From NCBI GenBank assembly GCA_026120185.1, contig JANUWF010001161.1:2304001-2368000 (forward strand): a DNA stretch of 64,000 bases, written 5' to 3'. The position numbers and the translations under genes are program-made. This DNA is from Voacanga thouarsii. Lineage: Eukaryota; Streptophyta; Magnoliopsida; Gentianales; Apocynaceae. This document shows, in pieces, positions 10,659 through 22,253 of this stretch; position 1 is the first letter of the stretch; every line of letters starts with the position of its first letter. The notes below the pieces were generated by a model. The model was not told the origin of the DNA, made no database searches, and saw only the letters and a list, made by a program, of their open reading frames with translations.

Positions 10659-11820
10659 CTGTTGAATCTGGCCTGATATGCGATGCTCAAATTCTTCCAC
10701 AACTTTATTTAATACAGATTCCAAAAGCTGCAGAAGAATTTGAAAATCACATTCTCAATGGGATGGCAAATATGCTGGATGAAATAGAATTTTGAATAGG
10801 GGAGAAGAAAAGAAATGTTCACAAAGGAAAAATCCACAATGTAATACAAATTTGTGGAGCCTTAATCAGGGGGGAAAAATGATAAGATCTAATATGAAAA
10901 TGCTGGCTGCGAAGGCTCTTACATTTGGAACTTCTTCTGGCTTCTTATCTAATAGTATAGAATGGATGAGCATATTCAAAGATGACCCATTTTGCTTCAC
11001 AATAGAAGAGCAAAAAATTGGAATAAATAAGGTCTTAGGTTAAGAACAAGACAAAGTAGGTGCAAAAGAACATACAGAGTTAGAATTGATTACCTACCAT
11101 TTCATTGGAGTCATTTTCAATAAATACACCACTCGAAGATTTTGCATTCAGTAATGAAGTCCTTGAGAGAGAACTTGTGAATGGTTCAAAATTTTTTCGC
11201 ACAAATTGTTTTGCAGATGTTAGAGGCTTCACATTTCCACCAAATTTCTAGACTCCATTGCTGCCAGTTTGTTTCCATTCACTATATGATTTAAGTGCCA
11301 ATACGCAATTAACAATCCTTGAGGATTTTCCTCCCTGAAAATCATCACAATAAGGTAAGATTGTAAGTTTAGCATAATGCTGCATCCCAGTAATAGATGA
11401 AAGTTGAAAGTCAGAAAGGAATTGGTAAAATCTCCTTTGTTTATAGTAGCTACACCCACTTGTTCCAAATTAGATGCCCCAAAATTGGGAATTCCCATCT
11501 CTTGCACCGCTACAAGGAAGTTCCTCACATTCTCAAAGTACTGGTAAGCAGACAAAGCTGCTCCATCTAGTATAAACACGGGCTTTCTACCACTTGAATT
11601 GATGAAGACAGGTGAAATCCCATTGGGAAGAGACAAATTAATATTTGGGCAAACTAATTTCAGCGTAATTTTGCATATTGATAACAGAAACGTAAGATAA
11701 GAGCAACAAAACTCATTTCACCTTAGTGACAGCACCAGGTTGGACCTTATTGAGCACATTGTACAGGATTATCCCACTTCTCAAACTCTACCTAAATTCC
11801 TCTTTAGAGGGCTCAGCAGG
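10659..11820 (-). pseudogene. Kinesin-14 (KP1/KCH type) calponin-homology region, pseudogene
   Basis: Five spliced blocks on the minus strand. A (about 11820-11722): PAEPSKEEF..., LRSGIILYNVLNKVQPGA. B (11592-11460): GAALSAYQYFENVRNFLVAV, QEMGIPNFGASNLEQ. C (11334-11098): GGKSSRIVNCVLALKSYSEW, then KFGG, FVRKNFEPFTSSLSRTSLLN. D (10994-10923): NMLIHSILLDKKPEEVPN. E (10727-10659): LLESVLNKVVEEFEHRISGQ. Blocks join at AG/GT sites and keep frame (D is exactly 24 codons, E 23). Together they match the actin-binding CH domain and following linker of plant KIN-14 motors. Breaks: TAG after 'EEFR' in A, a short deletion shifting frame in B, and TAG for the expected Trp in 'GVWKFGG' in C. No motor domain is seen. 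Introns are kept, so this is a DNA-level duplicate rather than a retrocopy. Confidence 0.85.
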
Positions 11821-11934
11821 CTAATCTTTTACTCCAACAACTCCAATAGCAGAATCGGCAGAAGAAGAAGAAGAACACCAAACAGAGACTTCAATAGCAC
11901 ATCACAAGTTAATACATTCAAAAACACAAATAGG

Positions 11935-11969
<35 letters not shown>

Positions 11970-12600
11970 AAATATAAAACATATTCCACCATATTCGAAC
12001 AAAAACTAAAACCCATTTGAACTAATAAAATTTCAGGAAAAAAAAACACATTCGACAAAAAGAAACAAAAACTAACAAAATTTTAGAAGTTCCTCCACCA
12101 CATTCGAACTGAAGCAGAAACCTATTACAAAAATGATAACATAGCAAACAACAACAGCAGAAAACCACAAGAGTAATCTCAAATTTCAAAGCCTTAATTC
12201 AAAATTAGTGCAAATTTCACAAACCAACGAAATAGTACAATAAGAGATAATGCTTATGGGCAGCGTAGTTTGAAGCTGCAAACTTGGAGGAATGTGGCCA
12301 CAGACGGTGTCTTTGTGCGTATGTCAAAGCAGAAAACATTGGATGACTTCGAAGTAGAAAACATCGGCCGCAAACTTCGAAGCAGAAAACCATAGCATAC
12401 TTTAGATTTGGGATATTTTGAGGATCTTTCTTTGTGTCTCTGTGCATCAATGTGTGCTGCAGAAAGTGAGAGAGAGAGGGTTGAAGTAATGGTCGGTAAA
12501 GAGTATTGGCAGTGAGTGTGAGAAGCAGAAGGAAGTGCCGATGACAATGGGGGTGTGAGAATGTTATTCTCAATATAGTTTTCCTATTCTTTCAATTGTA
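11821..12600. other. Region upstream of the kinesin pseudogene, no clear gene
   Basis: Holds an AT microsatellite (11939-11968) and, at about 12330-12390, short repeated 'CTTCGAAGYAGAAAAC' phrases. A 118-codon minus-strand frame (12217-12573) is His/Leu-rich and matches nothing I know. It may be decayed 5' flank of the kinesin copy or chance. Confidence 0.5.
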
Positions 12601-12693
12601 ATAGATTTTGTATTACTATATTTTGTATAGTAATTTATAATATAATTTTTTTCTTTCTTATATTTTATAATTCATATAATATATATACACACA

Positions 12694-12724
<31 letters not shown>

Positions 12725-12919
12725 TAAATACTAAATTCTAATAATGTGTATTTATATTTATATTTATATTTTGAGTCCATATATAAATAATAATTCAATT
12801 TTTTTACACTAAAAAAATAATTAGTAGTTAGTGTATTTAATATATATACACTAAATACTAATTATATATATTTTATATTTTGTGTGAATATATAAATAAG
12901 AATTATTAATAATTTATGC

Positions 12920-12965
<46 letters not shown>

Positions 12966-13430
12966 ACATTTATGTGTACATTGATTCTTAAGTTTCAATT
13001 GTTACAAAATTACAATACTTACTTGTATTTGAAATATGTATACTTATATATACATATATATAATATTGAGATTTTTTATTTCTCTTTTATTTTCTTCTTC
13101 TAAATATAACTATCCTTAAGTTTTTCTTGAAGAAGAATTATATACTTAAGTTATGAATATATTATAACATATAATAAATGTTATTAAATATATTTATTGT
13201 TATACTTAACTTTAAATTGTTATAAAACTATAGTACTTACTTATATTTGAAATATGTATACAAAAGTACATGTTATAATATCAAAACTACAAAATTTTAA
13301 GTTATTCTATTTTATCCTTTCTCATTGCCTAAACATTTTTTTTTTAATTCGAAAAACTTAGTTTAAATTTTGAAATCATTCTTAAAACAAATTTAACTTT
13401 AAGGATCCAACAAAATGCAATTGGTATATT
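12601..13430. repeat. AT-rich spacer with microsatellites
   Basis: (CA)n at about 12686-12724 and (TA)n at about 12925-12959, with scattered TATATA elsewhere. No coding sequence. Confidence 0.8.
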
Positions 13431-13433
13431 TAG

Positions 13434-14765
13434 ATTGTGTAGCTAAGTATATCTGATTACCTTCAAATTTGGTCACAAGACTTTTTTTTAGTAATTTTAA
13501 TAAATCTAACAGGTAGATCGTCAATTTGATGTGCTTATTTTTATGAACATGTTAGGTTTTAGGCCGTTATATAGAGATTATACTACATTGTGTAGCAAAA
13601 TATATCTAATTACCTTCAAATTTGGTCACAATATTTTTTTAGTAATTTTAATAAATATAACGGTTGGATCGTTAATTTAACGTGCTTATCTTTATGAATG
13701 AGTTAGGTTTTAGGCTGTTATATAGAGATTATGTTCCATTGTGTAGCTAAATATATTTGATTACCTTCAAATTTGGTTATAATACTTTTTTTAGCAATTT
13801 AAACAAATCAAATTGTTGGATTGTTAATTTGATGTGCTTATCTTTATAAACGAGTTAGGTTTTACGCCGTTATATAGAGATTATGCTAGATTGTGTAGCT
13901 AAATATATTCGATTACCTTCAAATTTCGTTACAATACTTTTTTTTTGTGGTAATTTTAACAAATTTAACAGTTAGAACGTCAATTTGACGTGCTTATCTT
14001 TATGAACGAGTTAGGTTTTAGGCTATTATATAGAGATTATGCTACATTGTGTAGCTAAATATATCCGATTACCTTCAAATTTGGTTAGAATACTTTTTTT
14101 TTTAATAATTTTAACAAATCTAACGGTTGGATTATCAATTCGACGTGCTTATCTTTATGAATGAGTTAGGTTTTAGGCTGTTACATAGAGATTGTGCTAC
14201 ATTATGGAGCGAAATATATTCGATTACCTTCAAATTTGGTCACAATACGTTTTTTTAGTAATTTTAACAAATCTAACGGTTGGATTGTCAATTTGATGTG
14301 CTTGTCTTTATGAATGAGTTAGATTTTAGGCCGTTAAATTGAGATTATGCTATATTGTGTAGCTAAATACACCCGATTACCTTCAAATTTGGTCGCAATA
14401 CTTTTTTTTAGTAATTTTAACAAATCTAATGGTTCGATTATCAATTTGACGTGCTTATCTTTATGAACGAGTTAGGTTTTATTATATAGAGATTATGCTA
14501 CATTATATAGCTGAATATATCCAATTACCTTCAAATATGGTCACAATACTTTTTTTTAGTCATTTTAACAAATCCAACAGTTGAATCGTCAATTTGACGT
14601 GCTTATCTTTATGAACGAGTTAGGTTTTAGGTCGTTATATAGAGATTATGTTAGATTGTGTAGCTAAATATATCCAATTACTTTCAAATTTGGTCACAAT
14701 ACTTTTTTTTTTAATAATTTTAACAAATCTAATGGTTAGATCGTTAATTGGACATACTTATCTTC
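13434..14765 (+). repeat. Tandem array, about 152-bp unit, nine copies
   Basis: Units begin at 13434, 13587, 13738, 13890, 14046, 14201, 14354, 14502 and 14654 (spacing 148-156, mean about 152), the last one partial. Each contains the landmarks 'TAGCTAAATATATCCGATTA', a CTTTTTTT run, 'TTTTAACAAATCTAACGG', 'GACGTGCTTATCTTTATGAA' and 'GAGTTAGGTTTTAGGC'. Copies differ from each other by many scattered substitutions, so the array is not newly amplified. No ORF. It abuts the TTACCAAC-rich CACTA end and might be an internal part of that element or an independent satellite. Confidence 0.9.
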
Positions 14766-17700
14766 AACAAATCTATTTTTCTTCTACTTAAACTTCTACC
14801 AACTACCTACTTCAGTTGGTATTTTGTTGGAACATCAACATGGAAAAAACATTTCTCTTCCCTTTACCAACAGATTCCCATCAGACATAGTTACCAACTA
14901 CGCATATATAATTGGTAATCGGTTGGTAAATATTTTCCTATATACTTACCAACATATTACCAATAGATTACCAACACAAATATTAACAACTAAATACACA
15001 CAGTTGGTAATTTTGTTTGTAGTTTATTGGAGATTGATTTACTATATTTCCAACGGATATGTTAGTTGGTAATATTGTTGATAAAAAATAAACTATCATA
15101 TTGCCAACTATATTACCAGCTAAATTAGCTACCGACTACTCACTTCTATTGGTATTCCGTTGGTAAATTGGCGGGAACAACATTCCCTCCCTATTACCAA
15201 CAGATTACCATTCGACATAGTTACCAACCCCTTATATTTTGTTGGTAATCAGTTGGTAAATAATTTTCTGCCCATTTACCAACACATTACCAACTGATTA
15301 CCAATAGCAAAATCACCAACAGAATACACACAGTTGGTAATTTGTTGGTAAGTAACTGAAATGCAACACATTTCACATTTGTTGGGAATCTATTGGTAAT
15401 TTTTTGGTAATTACCAACTGAACTTAGTTTGTTGGGAATGGTTTGTGTTGGTTATCTCGGGCTCGTATCGTATACAGCGCAGCGAAAAATAAAACGAGAT
15501 ACCATCCCAAGACCCGTCTATGTATGGAAAACAAGACATAAAGAGAGTAAAGGTAATAGCTTTTACCTTTGGGTGATCGTCCGAAGAACAAAAAATTTCT
15601 TCTTCAAGTTGAGGTACAATCCAGCAATCCTCGTGATCAACCTCCACGTGAGTTGAATGTCTAACCACTATAATCACAGTGTGTGATTATCTCTAACAGT
15701 AATCCATATAGAGGATACACTCAAGCACCAAAATTTCCTGTGCTAGCAGAAAAAGATGGCGGCTAGGGTTCTTTGATCAAGATCAAATCGAGAGAGATAG
15801 AGAGAAGAGAGAATGTTCATGGCTGTTGTTTTATGTGTTTTTCAGCTAGGGTTTTTCGTGTGTTACATATACTATATATTACACGACATTTCCCTCCTAA
15901 AACTGAGAGTTCTAATCCTATTAGAATTCCTTAATTGTAATTGGAAACATAAAGTTCTCACAATTACAACTTAGACCACAAATTATAACTAATTATAATT
16001 AGTCCACAATAACTTCTCTTTCTCTCAATCAACCCCACTATGTTATCAAATAACATCTTGAATATATAATCCTCTATTGTGTGTGACCTATTAGGTTTCC
16101 CAGTCAATTGGTAGAGAATATGAATTAATCCAAACGTCTTTGAGATTAATAATCTATAATTAATTAGAATTAACCCTATTAATTCTAATCAGGATTGGTT
16201 TATTAATTCATCAATTAATAAACCCATATCCCCAGATCATGAGTGGTATCTAGTAACACATCATGACCACCCAAGAGTCCAGAATTCAAGTGGCTTGACA
16301 TGAATCCTTCAATAACAAGCTTCAGTGCAATTAACTCATTTCACCATACAATATCTCATTCGGTTTGGAGTACAAAATTAGTGCCAACTCCCTTCAGAAT
16401 TAATTTTGGCCCGAATTGTAACACCCCACAACCTAGGCCCGACAGGGCCGGGGATGTCACATTGTCCAAATGACAAGAGGTCTTTATAACTAGGTCATAC
16501 CATCAAAATAATAGAATAAAAATAAATACTTTAAACTTAAAATTTATTACAATCCAAGATTTCAAAATAAATCCATAAATAAAATTATCCACTCTCATCT
16601 TCTCAAAGCAATACATAAAAATAAATGATAAAATTCTCTTCCAAGGCAGACAACACTAGCTACTCATTCCCATAGCAGGATCGACTTGGAATTATGGTAA
16701 AAAGGGTGATGAGATAAAAATCTCAGTAAGTCCGTGTGTGCTTTGAGTGTCCAGTGAAAACAGCTTGTGAATGCAAAGTATAAATCTTTATAAGAGAAAT
16801 ACTAGCAAGCAATAAACATTAGTCAAAACCAAGAGTAGTGTTTTGGCTTTTCCAACCATACATAATCAATAAAATTAATCACTCAAAAGAAATGATCATG
16901 GGTTACCACACGTTGGGCCCCATAACCGGTCAGAATGCCGACACTTTGTGCAAACTGACAAAAGGTAGGTGATCGGCCTACCGGACAAGATACTCCTCCT
17001 TCTCTATACCCAAACAACAACCGGGTGTCCATTTCGGCAACATACAGTCACTTGACTGAAAAATAACTGCTAGCTCGGACCGGCACGACCTACTGGACTG
17101 ACATCCTATCCGGGAAGGACTCACCCCTCAGAGGTGGTCACCTATTGAGAGACTTATCCTAACCCCTTAAAGACTAGCCGTAGCAGTCCACCCTTATTGA
17201 GTACTCAACGTAACTTATCCCACTTGGGAATAAATGAACAAAACACAGTTCCACTTGAAAATGGCAATTAAGGATTTCCAAAGTCTCTGTTAAAATTAGT
17301 TTTAGAAAGAGTTTTGAGTTCGAGTAAATCTGCTTATTGATTTTCAAATAATTTGTTTGACTGAAATAAGAAAGGAGCCAATCCTCAATTGCCTTTATAG
17401 AAATGAGTGTCCATGCACTCTACATTTGTCTTGCCATAATAAACATTTTACATCAATTAGGTTTTATGTAGGAGCTTACCTGATCTTTAGCTCGAGATAA
17501 AATAAAGATCTTCAACCGCTGACCCAACCCTACCTGGGGTAAATATAAACCACAATCAAACTCAAGCTAAAATCTACTTTTACAAATAAAACTAGCTCAC
17601 TCACTACTACCATGATCCTAGTGTCCCAAGCTTTAAGGCCAAATAACAAATAAAAAGGTTTATAAGCTAAGTCTAATTTGATATTTAAAATAATTAGTGT

Positions 17701-18811
17701 TTTGGGAAATAGGTACTAATAAGTTGAAAGTTTAATTCTTGCTAAGAATAATTTAGAGTCTATTTGATAAAGAGTCATAGGTGGTATTAGGTAAAATAAT
17801 GATTTATTAATAATTAATTGTTTGAAAATAATTGCTAACTAAAATAAATTTTAATGGGTCTTGGTAGAAAGGTAATAAATAAGTTTTAACAGGTTTTGAT
17901 TAAAAGATAATAATTGAAAGATAATAAAATTTAATGATATTTATGAATAAGACTTACAAAATTAATATTTTTACTTATTATGATCATTTATATAAAAGGC
18001 TTTATTTGATATTATTATTATATATAATATCTATATATTTTATTTCGTTAATAAAAGCTATTATTTATTTGACTAAAATATCCTTATATAATAATCCAAA
18101 TCTACCTTCCTAGGGTTTTCGAATTTGCTAGCAAAAATTATAATATTAAATATTATATTGAAGAAATAAAATTAGCTTTGGGACATCTAGATCATGATCA
18201 TATTTCTATTTCTATCCACAATCATGAACATATACTCCATCCAATTCATCAAATCATGAATAAAAGCATAGATCTAAATTTATCAATGCATGATCCAACC
18301 TCTACTAGCATAAACATAATCATGGCTTTAATAATCATACAAGAATATAAATCCTATTCATCATAGATGACATAATCTCTAGCATACTTGATCACAAATA
18401 CTACCTATGACATGGAGACATGCATTAAACTCCAAAAATACCATACAATGAACCAAGATAATCAACTCATGAATAAATCCCATCTCCATCATAAACACAC
18501 ATTTATTCATTCTTCAATCTCTACTCATCACAACAATACATGCTCAAATCCCATTCATAATCCATCTTCTACCGATATCATTCTAGAGACACGAATCTAG
18601 AATTTAAAAGAAGGGTTGAAAAGCCTTACTTGATTGATGAGTACCTTGAAGGAGTTTTGAATGGATCTCAACTCCTAGATGACTAAATCTATCCAAGGGA
18701 GATGAAGAAAGCATGGCCATTGGTGAAGAAGTCATTCGGCCAAGAGGGAGAGGATATTCGGCCAAGAGAGAGAGAAAGAAGAGAGAAGAAGAGAGTCCAT
18801 TAGCATGTTTA

Positions 18812-18814
<3 letters not shown>

Positions 18815-18848
<34 letters not shown>
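18815..18848. repeat. (TA)n microsatellite inside gypsy-type LTR copy 1
   Basis: Perfect TA run next to an AGAGAGAG-rich stretch. At the matching place the two sister LTRs carry (GA)n instead (38291-38335 and, inverted, 35769-35822). Confidence 0.9.
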
Positions 18849-18851
<3 letters not shown>

Positions 18852-20439
18852 TTAGATATCAAAGATTAGTGAAGATGAAGTTGATTGAACAAACCTACCT
18901 TGAAGGTGTTCTTGAGTCTTCACAAAAATTCTGATTTTTGATCCAAAAGAGCAAGTTGAATTTTGGAGTTTGATGTAAAAAATGGTATGGATGGACTCAT
19001 GGCAGTGAGTAGATGAATTCTGGAATTTTTTTGAAGAAGATTGAAGTGGTTTGGAGAGGTATTAGGCAAGAGAAGGGAGTAGGTGTTCTTGGTGTTCTAT
19101 GTGTGCTTGAAGGTTGAAGAGAATGGAGGGATTTTGGATTAGAAGCTGCTGAAATTCTATGTGTGTGCAATGGCCGAATTGTTTGTGTAGTTTAGGTAGA
19201 TGATTTTTCTAGTTTGAAAGAAAAAGGAAAGGCTGGTTGTTGAAATCCTAGAAGAATATTTTTGGGAATCAAATTTGGAAACAAAACATAGCAAGAATAT
19301 TTTTGATCAATGGAGAGCTTTGTGGAGCTGCTATGGCTGACTGATTGCTTTGTGATTTGGCTGGATGAAAGCTGGTTGAAGAAGGTTAATGGTGGCCAAA
19401 AAGAAGGAGTGTAATGGTGAAGGAAAGGTCTGGTTGTTTGAGGGACATTTTATGGAAGGTTGCTAAATTAAGATTGCTGGAATTTTGGTATCCTATCAAG
19501 GCATAATTGCAGTAATTTGTTGGAGATATTTTAGAGCAGCCATGATTGGTTTTTGTGCAGAAGGTTGGGGAAGACAATGGAGTTCTGTTCATGGCTGTTC
19601 AAGGGAGGTTTGTGCAGAAAAAGGATGAAGTTTCGGCCAGGACTGGAATAGGAAACAAAGCTGGAAAATTCCTGCACAGAATTTTACCATTGCTGGAATT
19701 TTTCTGGGCAGCTTTTGCTGCCATTTTCTAGCCAGATTGTAGAGAGTTTGAAGGGGCATTCAGAGGTCTTTCAAGGCTGGTTTCCAGCCTTCTCCATGGA
19801 GGAAAAATGTGGCTATGGATTTGGGAGAAAACTGGAAGAAAATAGCTTGGTTGAAGACCACCAAAGCTGCGATTTTAATCAGAAATTTTTCTGGTTTTGC
19901 ACAGTATTTGGGTAGCCCGAAATTAACCAGAGAATTTCAGATTCCAAGCTGATCAAAAGGGAAATTTTCTGGCAACATTTGGAAGGGAATAATAGCTGAG
20001 GATTTTGACATTTTGCATGCACAAAAAGCTGGAAAAATTTCAGATCATCACATGAAGGAAAATGAACCTAGCTAGAGTGAAGATTTGAAGGTTCACTAGG
20101 ACAATTAATTCACTTGGAACCTTCCCCATCTCTTCCATATTTTCGGTCCATAAGATCACTAAGACATTTTAAACCTTCAAAGCCACAGCACTTACTGAAT
20201 TTTATGGAATGAAATTGGCTAGAAAAAATTGACCAAACTAATGAATTGAGAAGTAGGAAGAATTAAGAATCAAGAAGGATATGAATTCCCTTAAGAATTT
20301 TTGTAGGGAACGAGAATAGGATTAGGATACTCCTATCATGTCTCTTATAAGACAACACCTCTACTCTACTCTAAAGCACATAAGGCCAAAAATACCACCT
20401 ACCCAAGCAAAAATAAAATTTAATCATGCAAAAGCTCCT

Positions 20440-20505
20440 ATGATGGAATTTAAGCCCATGACCTTAAGAATTAATTTCAAAGCTCTAACCACTAAACCAC
20501 AACAA
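20440..20505 (-). other. tRNA-like segment (A and B box) in LTR copy 1
   Basis: On the minus strand 'GGTTTAGTGGTTAGAG' (A-box like) is followed about 28 bases later by 'GGGCTTAAATTCC' (B-box like, one or two changes from the consensus). Spacing fits a pol III type 2 promoter. The same segment is present in every copy of this LTR. Confidence 0.55.
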
Positions 20506-21517
20506 CACTTGTTCTTATTTTCTCTCTAAAATATTTTTCCTATTTAATCCTCAAGCTATCTCCCTATTTTTCACCTCAAGCAAAAATTACAATTTCGCCC
20601 TTCTTACTTAATAAACATAATTAAGCCCTCAAGACTATAACACACAAATCTAAAGCACATAAATCATATAAAAATATATTTAATCATGCAATAAAATATG
20701 GTATGCATCCCAATCCCCTTACTCTAAGGTTGGTTTTGACTGGCATTTCACACGAATATAATAATACTTGTACTAGGAACCCACTACTCTAGACGTGTAT
20801 CAATTGGAACTATTTCCAATACATAATCGCCTTGGCCAAGAACTTTCGAGTAGTAATTCCTGCAAGTGACCGTGAGATATTCGCCCCAACTATTAGGAGT
20901 GGGGAATCCTTTATTGACCCTCTCAACTACTTTCGTTTACCTTATAATGTATCCAATATCCATCCCATACGGAGATTGGAATCAAAGTACAATGCTCAGC
21001 AAACAAAGTACCTTGGAGATCTCAAGTCTAAGGATACTTGCACGTTTGCTATATTGAGATTATATCACAGGCACTAAATAGTTATCCATGTGATTATCTC
21101 AAAGCTAGGTCATCCAATGAACTTTTTCCATTAACAAGCATCCATGTGTTAACTTTGAGTATTTCAATACTCATGTTTATGAGAACCACCGCTTGATCAA
21201 ATCAGGAAGTCTAACACATGCTACTCTTAACGCATTAATGATGTCCTGTCTCATTAATACTATAACAATGGACTATTTAAATATTAACACCATCCAATGT
21301 AGTAGGAATCTATATCATGATCTCTATCATAATTTTCTTAACACAGTGTTGCACTATAAACTTTATCGAACAGTTATATTACTTAAAGTAAACCAAAAAA
21401 CTGTAAGATAAATAATGCCTTTTATTAAAATAAAATGTGTCATATACAATATACAAGTGATTGACTCTAGGGCACAACACTAACAGTTTGTTGGTAATCA
21501 GCTTTTTTCTAGTAGTG

Positions 21518-22253
21518 ACTAGTATCTTAGGATCCTTGACCTCCACAATCACCATATCCATTATTCAAATTGGATAAGTGCTAAATTGCAATACGGTTAC
21601 TAAATATAGGATTCGAAACTCAAGCACAACTCTAGGTTGTAGTTGTCCACAACTTGCACACTTGAGTTCACAACTTCTAGTCACATAAGGAATGACAATC
21701 AATCAATTGAACAACAAATCAAGCTAGTAATTCAATCGTCAAAATCAATCAACTGATCAAATAGAAACTCAAGAGATACACAATTTATAATCTCATTATT
21801 CATGTTAGTGTTGTTGAATAATTGTTATGAGATTATTTATGTTTTGTGTGTTTTTGATAATGAATGTTAGTTGAATTGAGATAGCTTAGTGCCTAGAAAA
21901 CGTTAAATTTAATGGGAAAACTCTGTCAATTTTTTTTTTTTAAAATTTCAAATACATAACTTTAAGCCCTTTTTGAGAGTAAGGACTTGAATGGGAAACT
22001 TAATATAGATACTTATATCTTTAGAAATTTTGATAAAAATTATAGTATTATTCTCTACTATATTCTTCACATAATTTGCTCCTGCTCCAATATTGTTCGA
22101 TGGTAGTTTCATAACAAGTATCTTAGGGTCCTTGACTTTTACAATCACCAAGGTTCTTCATTCAAATTATACGAGTGCTAATAAGCTACACGGTTACTTA
22201 TTGTAGGATTCGAAACTCAAGCACATACAATGTTTCTTTTGGATTGAATATAG
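21518..22253. other. Region between CACTA end and TNP2 gene, with a 115-bp direct repeat
   Basis: 21520-21630 and 22116-22228 are imperfect direct repeats (landmarks 'GTATCTTAG', 'CTTGAC', 'GGATTCGAAACTCAAGCACA'). The 480 bp between them has no gene I recognise. The second copy leads directly into the TNP2 start codon at 22254, so this could be 5' flank of the TNP2 gene. The same layout is found at 26490-27228 in unit 2. Confidence 0.6.

Larger units (their letters stand above)
16417..20752 (+). mobile_element. 4.3-kb gypsy-type solo LTR, copy 1
   Basis: Ends TGTAACACCCCAC and TTTCACA, inverted with respect to each other (TGTAACACCCCA / TGTGAAA...), with a perfect 5-bp target duplication CGAAT at 16412-16416 and 20753-20757. 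The 4336 bp contain no convincing coding region, only small chance ORFs. Two more copies of this family occur at 35992-40234 (forward) and 33865-42432 (reverse). Termini, 5-bp duplication and lack of genes fit a solo LTR of a Ty3/gypsy element with very long LTRs. A large non-autonomous element is the alternative. Confidence 0.8.
15446..21485 (-). mobile_element. Copia-type solo LTR (about 1.7 kb), holding a nested gypsy-type solo LTR
   Basis: Plus-strand ends TGTTGG (15446) and ACTAACA (21485), with a perfect 5-bp target duplication GTTTG at 15441-15445 and 21486-21490. Subtracting the nested insertion at 16417-20752 and its duplicated target leaves about 1.7 kb. The minus-strand 5' end shares 'CCCTAGAGTCAAT' with the LTRs at 3790-5007 and 44100-45751, so they are related families. 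No internal coding region remains, as expected after recombination between two LTRs. The right 1.2 kb of this stack is repeated in the tandem duplication (to 26457). Confidence 0.88.
14770..21517 (+). mobile_element. CACTA-type element end with TTACCAAC subterminal repeats, split by a solo LTR
   Basis: 14770-15445 is filled with the octamer TTACCAAC and its complement GTTGGTAA, in an approximately 350-bp block present twice (from about 14800 and 15155). After the copia insertion it resumes at 21486 and ends in 'AGCTTTTTTCTAGTAGTG' at 21517, whose complement CACTACTAGAAAAAAGCT is a typical CACTA terminus. Dense short subterminal repeats are what CACTA transposases bind. I find no matching left terminus, so the element is probably a truncated or non-autonomous copy. 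No transposase gene is inside. Confidence 0.65.

Noticed and set aside
10792..11043. 83-codon plus-strand ORF
   Set aside because: Antisense shadow of kinesin pseudogene blocks D and its introns.
12217..12573. 118-codon minus-strand ORF upstream of the kinesin pseudogene
   Set aside because: Overlapped by a second frame of similar length, composition is biased, and it shows no resemblance to kinesin N-termini.
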